DNA of 14,982 nucleotides, taken from positions 1 through 14,982 of the forward strand of contig JAEWTK010000212.1 of NCBI GenBank assembly GCA_023459535.1. Reading direction: 5' to 3'. This DNA comes from Pseudomonadota bacterium. Lineage in GTDB: Bacteria > Pseudomonadota > Gammaproteobacteria > Burkholderiales > Methylophilaceae. Positions 14,825 through 14,982 of the stretch are shown here, piece after piece. How positions within the stretch are numbered: position 1 is the first letter of the stretch; every line of letters begins with the position of its first letter. The position numbers and the translations under genes were made by a program. The notes below the pieces were generated by a model. The model was not told the DNA's origin and searched no databases. It worked only from the letters and a program-made list of their open reading frames with translations.

Positions 14825-14982
14825 ATTTTTGGGTTAAAGATTCATGTTGCTGGGTCATTCTGGAACGAAAACGGCTATTCCGCAATCACTCAATTGTTAA
14901 CAATCTTCATGCGAGCGGATGATTGAAAGAGGGGTATCTCAAGCGTCGATCGCGCCGATCAGGCATGCGCCAGGTTGGGTAC
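14825..14982. other. Upstream region of the DUF1508 gene
   Basis: No gene can be supported here. It holds a perfect 12-base palindrome, ATTGTTAACAAT, at 14893-14904, about 80 bases upstream of the DUF1508 start, which could be an operator or part of a promoter. Near the right edge, GATCG-CGC-CGATC (about 14948-14960) is a short inverted repeat. No convincing -35/-10 pair was found. Confidence 0.35.

Noticed and set aside
14939..14982. Possible 3' end of a minus-strand gene at the right edge
   Set aside because: Two frames end in TGA here (14959-14961 and 14939-14941), each giving only 7 to 13 plausible residues. That is too short to identify or to choose between them.

Overview
The window looks like a chromosome segment of a betaproteobacterium, most likely from the Nitrosomonadales/Methylophilales side. 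The basis is gene order: ahcY, a PF04020 membrane protein and metF on one strand; a LysM protein, dprA and smg on the other; then def, fmt, rsmB, a DUF4390 gene, ntrY and ntrX. Species cannot be read from the sequence. All genes look intact except ahcY, which is cut by the left edge. No rRNA, tRNA, CRISPR array, insertion sequence or prophage is visible, and no gene-free stretch exceeds about 170 bases.

Left block (1-2342, plus strand): the 3' part of S-adenosylhomocysteinase, a four-helix membrane protein of the phage-holin-like PF04020 family, and methylenetetrahydrofolate reductase. The two enzymes serve the methionine/SAM methyl cycle. Metf converges on the next block.

Second block (2357-4986, minus strand): read from its promoter side, a secreted LysM protein, DprA (transformation and recombination mediator) and Smg (DUF494). 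They are closely spaced and probably one operon.

Third block (5103-11896, plus strand): peptide deformylase, methionyl-tRNA formyltransferase, 16S rRNA C967 methyltransferase, a secreted DUF4390 protein, and a two-component pair of NtrY type (membrane kinase) and NtrX type (regulator). Gaps are short or overlapping, so this is probably one long operon joining translation-initiation genes to an envelope-sensing pathway. The divergent 116-base gap (4987-5102) carries a small hairpin, and a perfect TATAAT lies just inside the LysM gene.

Right block (11944-14811, minus strand): accessory genes. From upstream to downstream these are a DUF1508/YegP-like protein followed by its own terminator, then a Pmp3-like peptide, a DUF202 membrane protein, a secreted cupin, a yeast-Fcy1-like cytosine deaminase, an NTF2/SnoaL-like protein and a small orphan lipoprotein. 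The last six may be co-transcribed.

The most unusual object is the NtrX-type regulator. Its receiver and Fis-type DNA-binding domains are intact, but its central AAA+ module has lost Walker A, Walker B, the GAFTGA segment and the arginine fingers, so it should be neither an ATPase nor a sigma-54 activator. I do not see a clearly new multi-gene system; most of the window is conserved housekeeping sequence.
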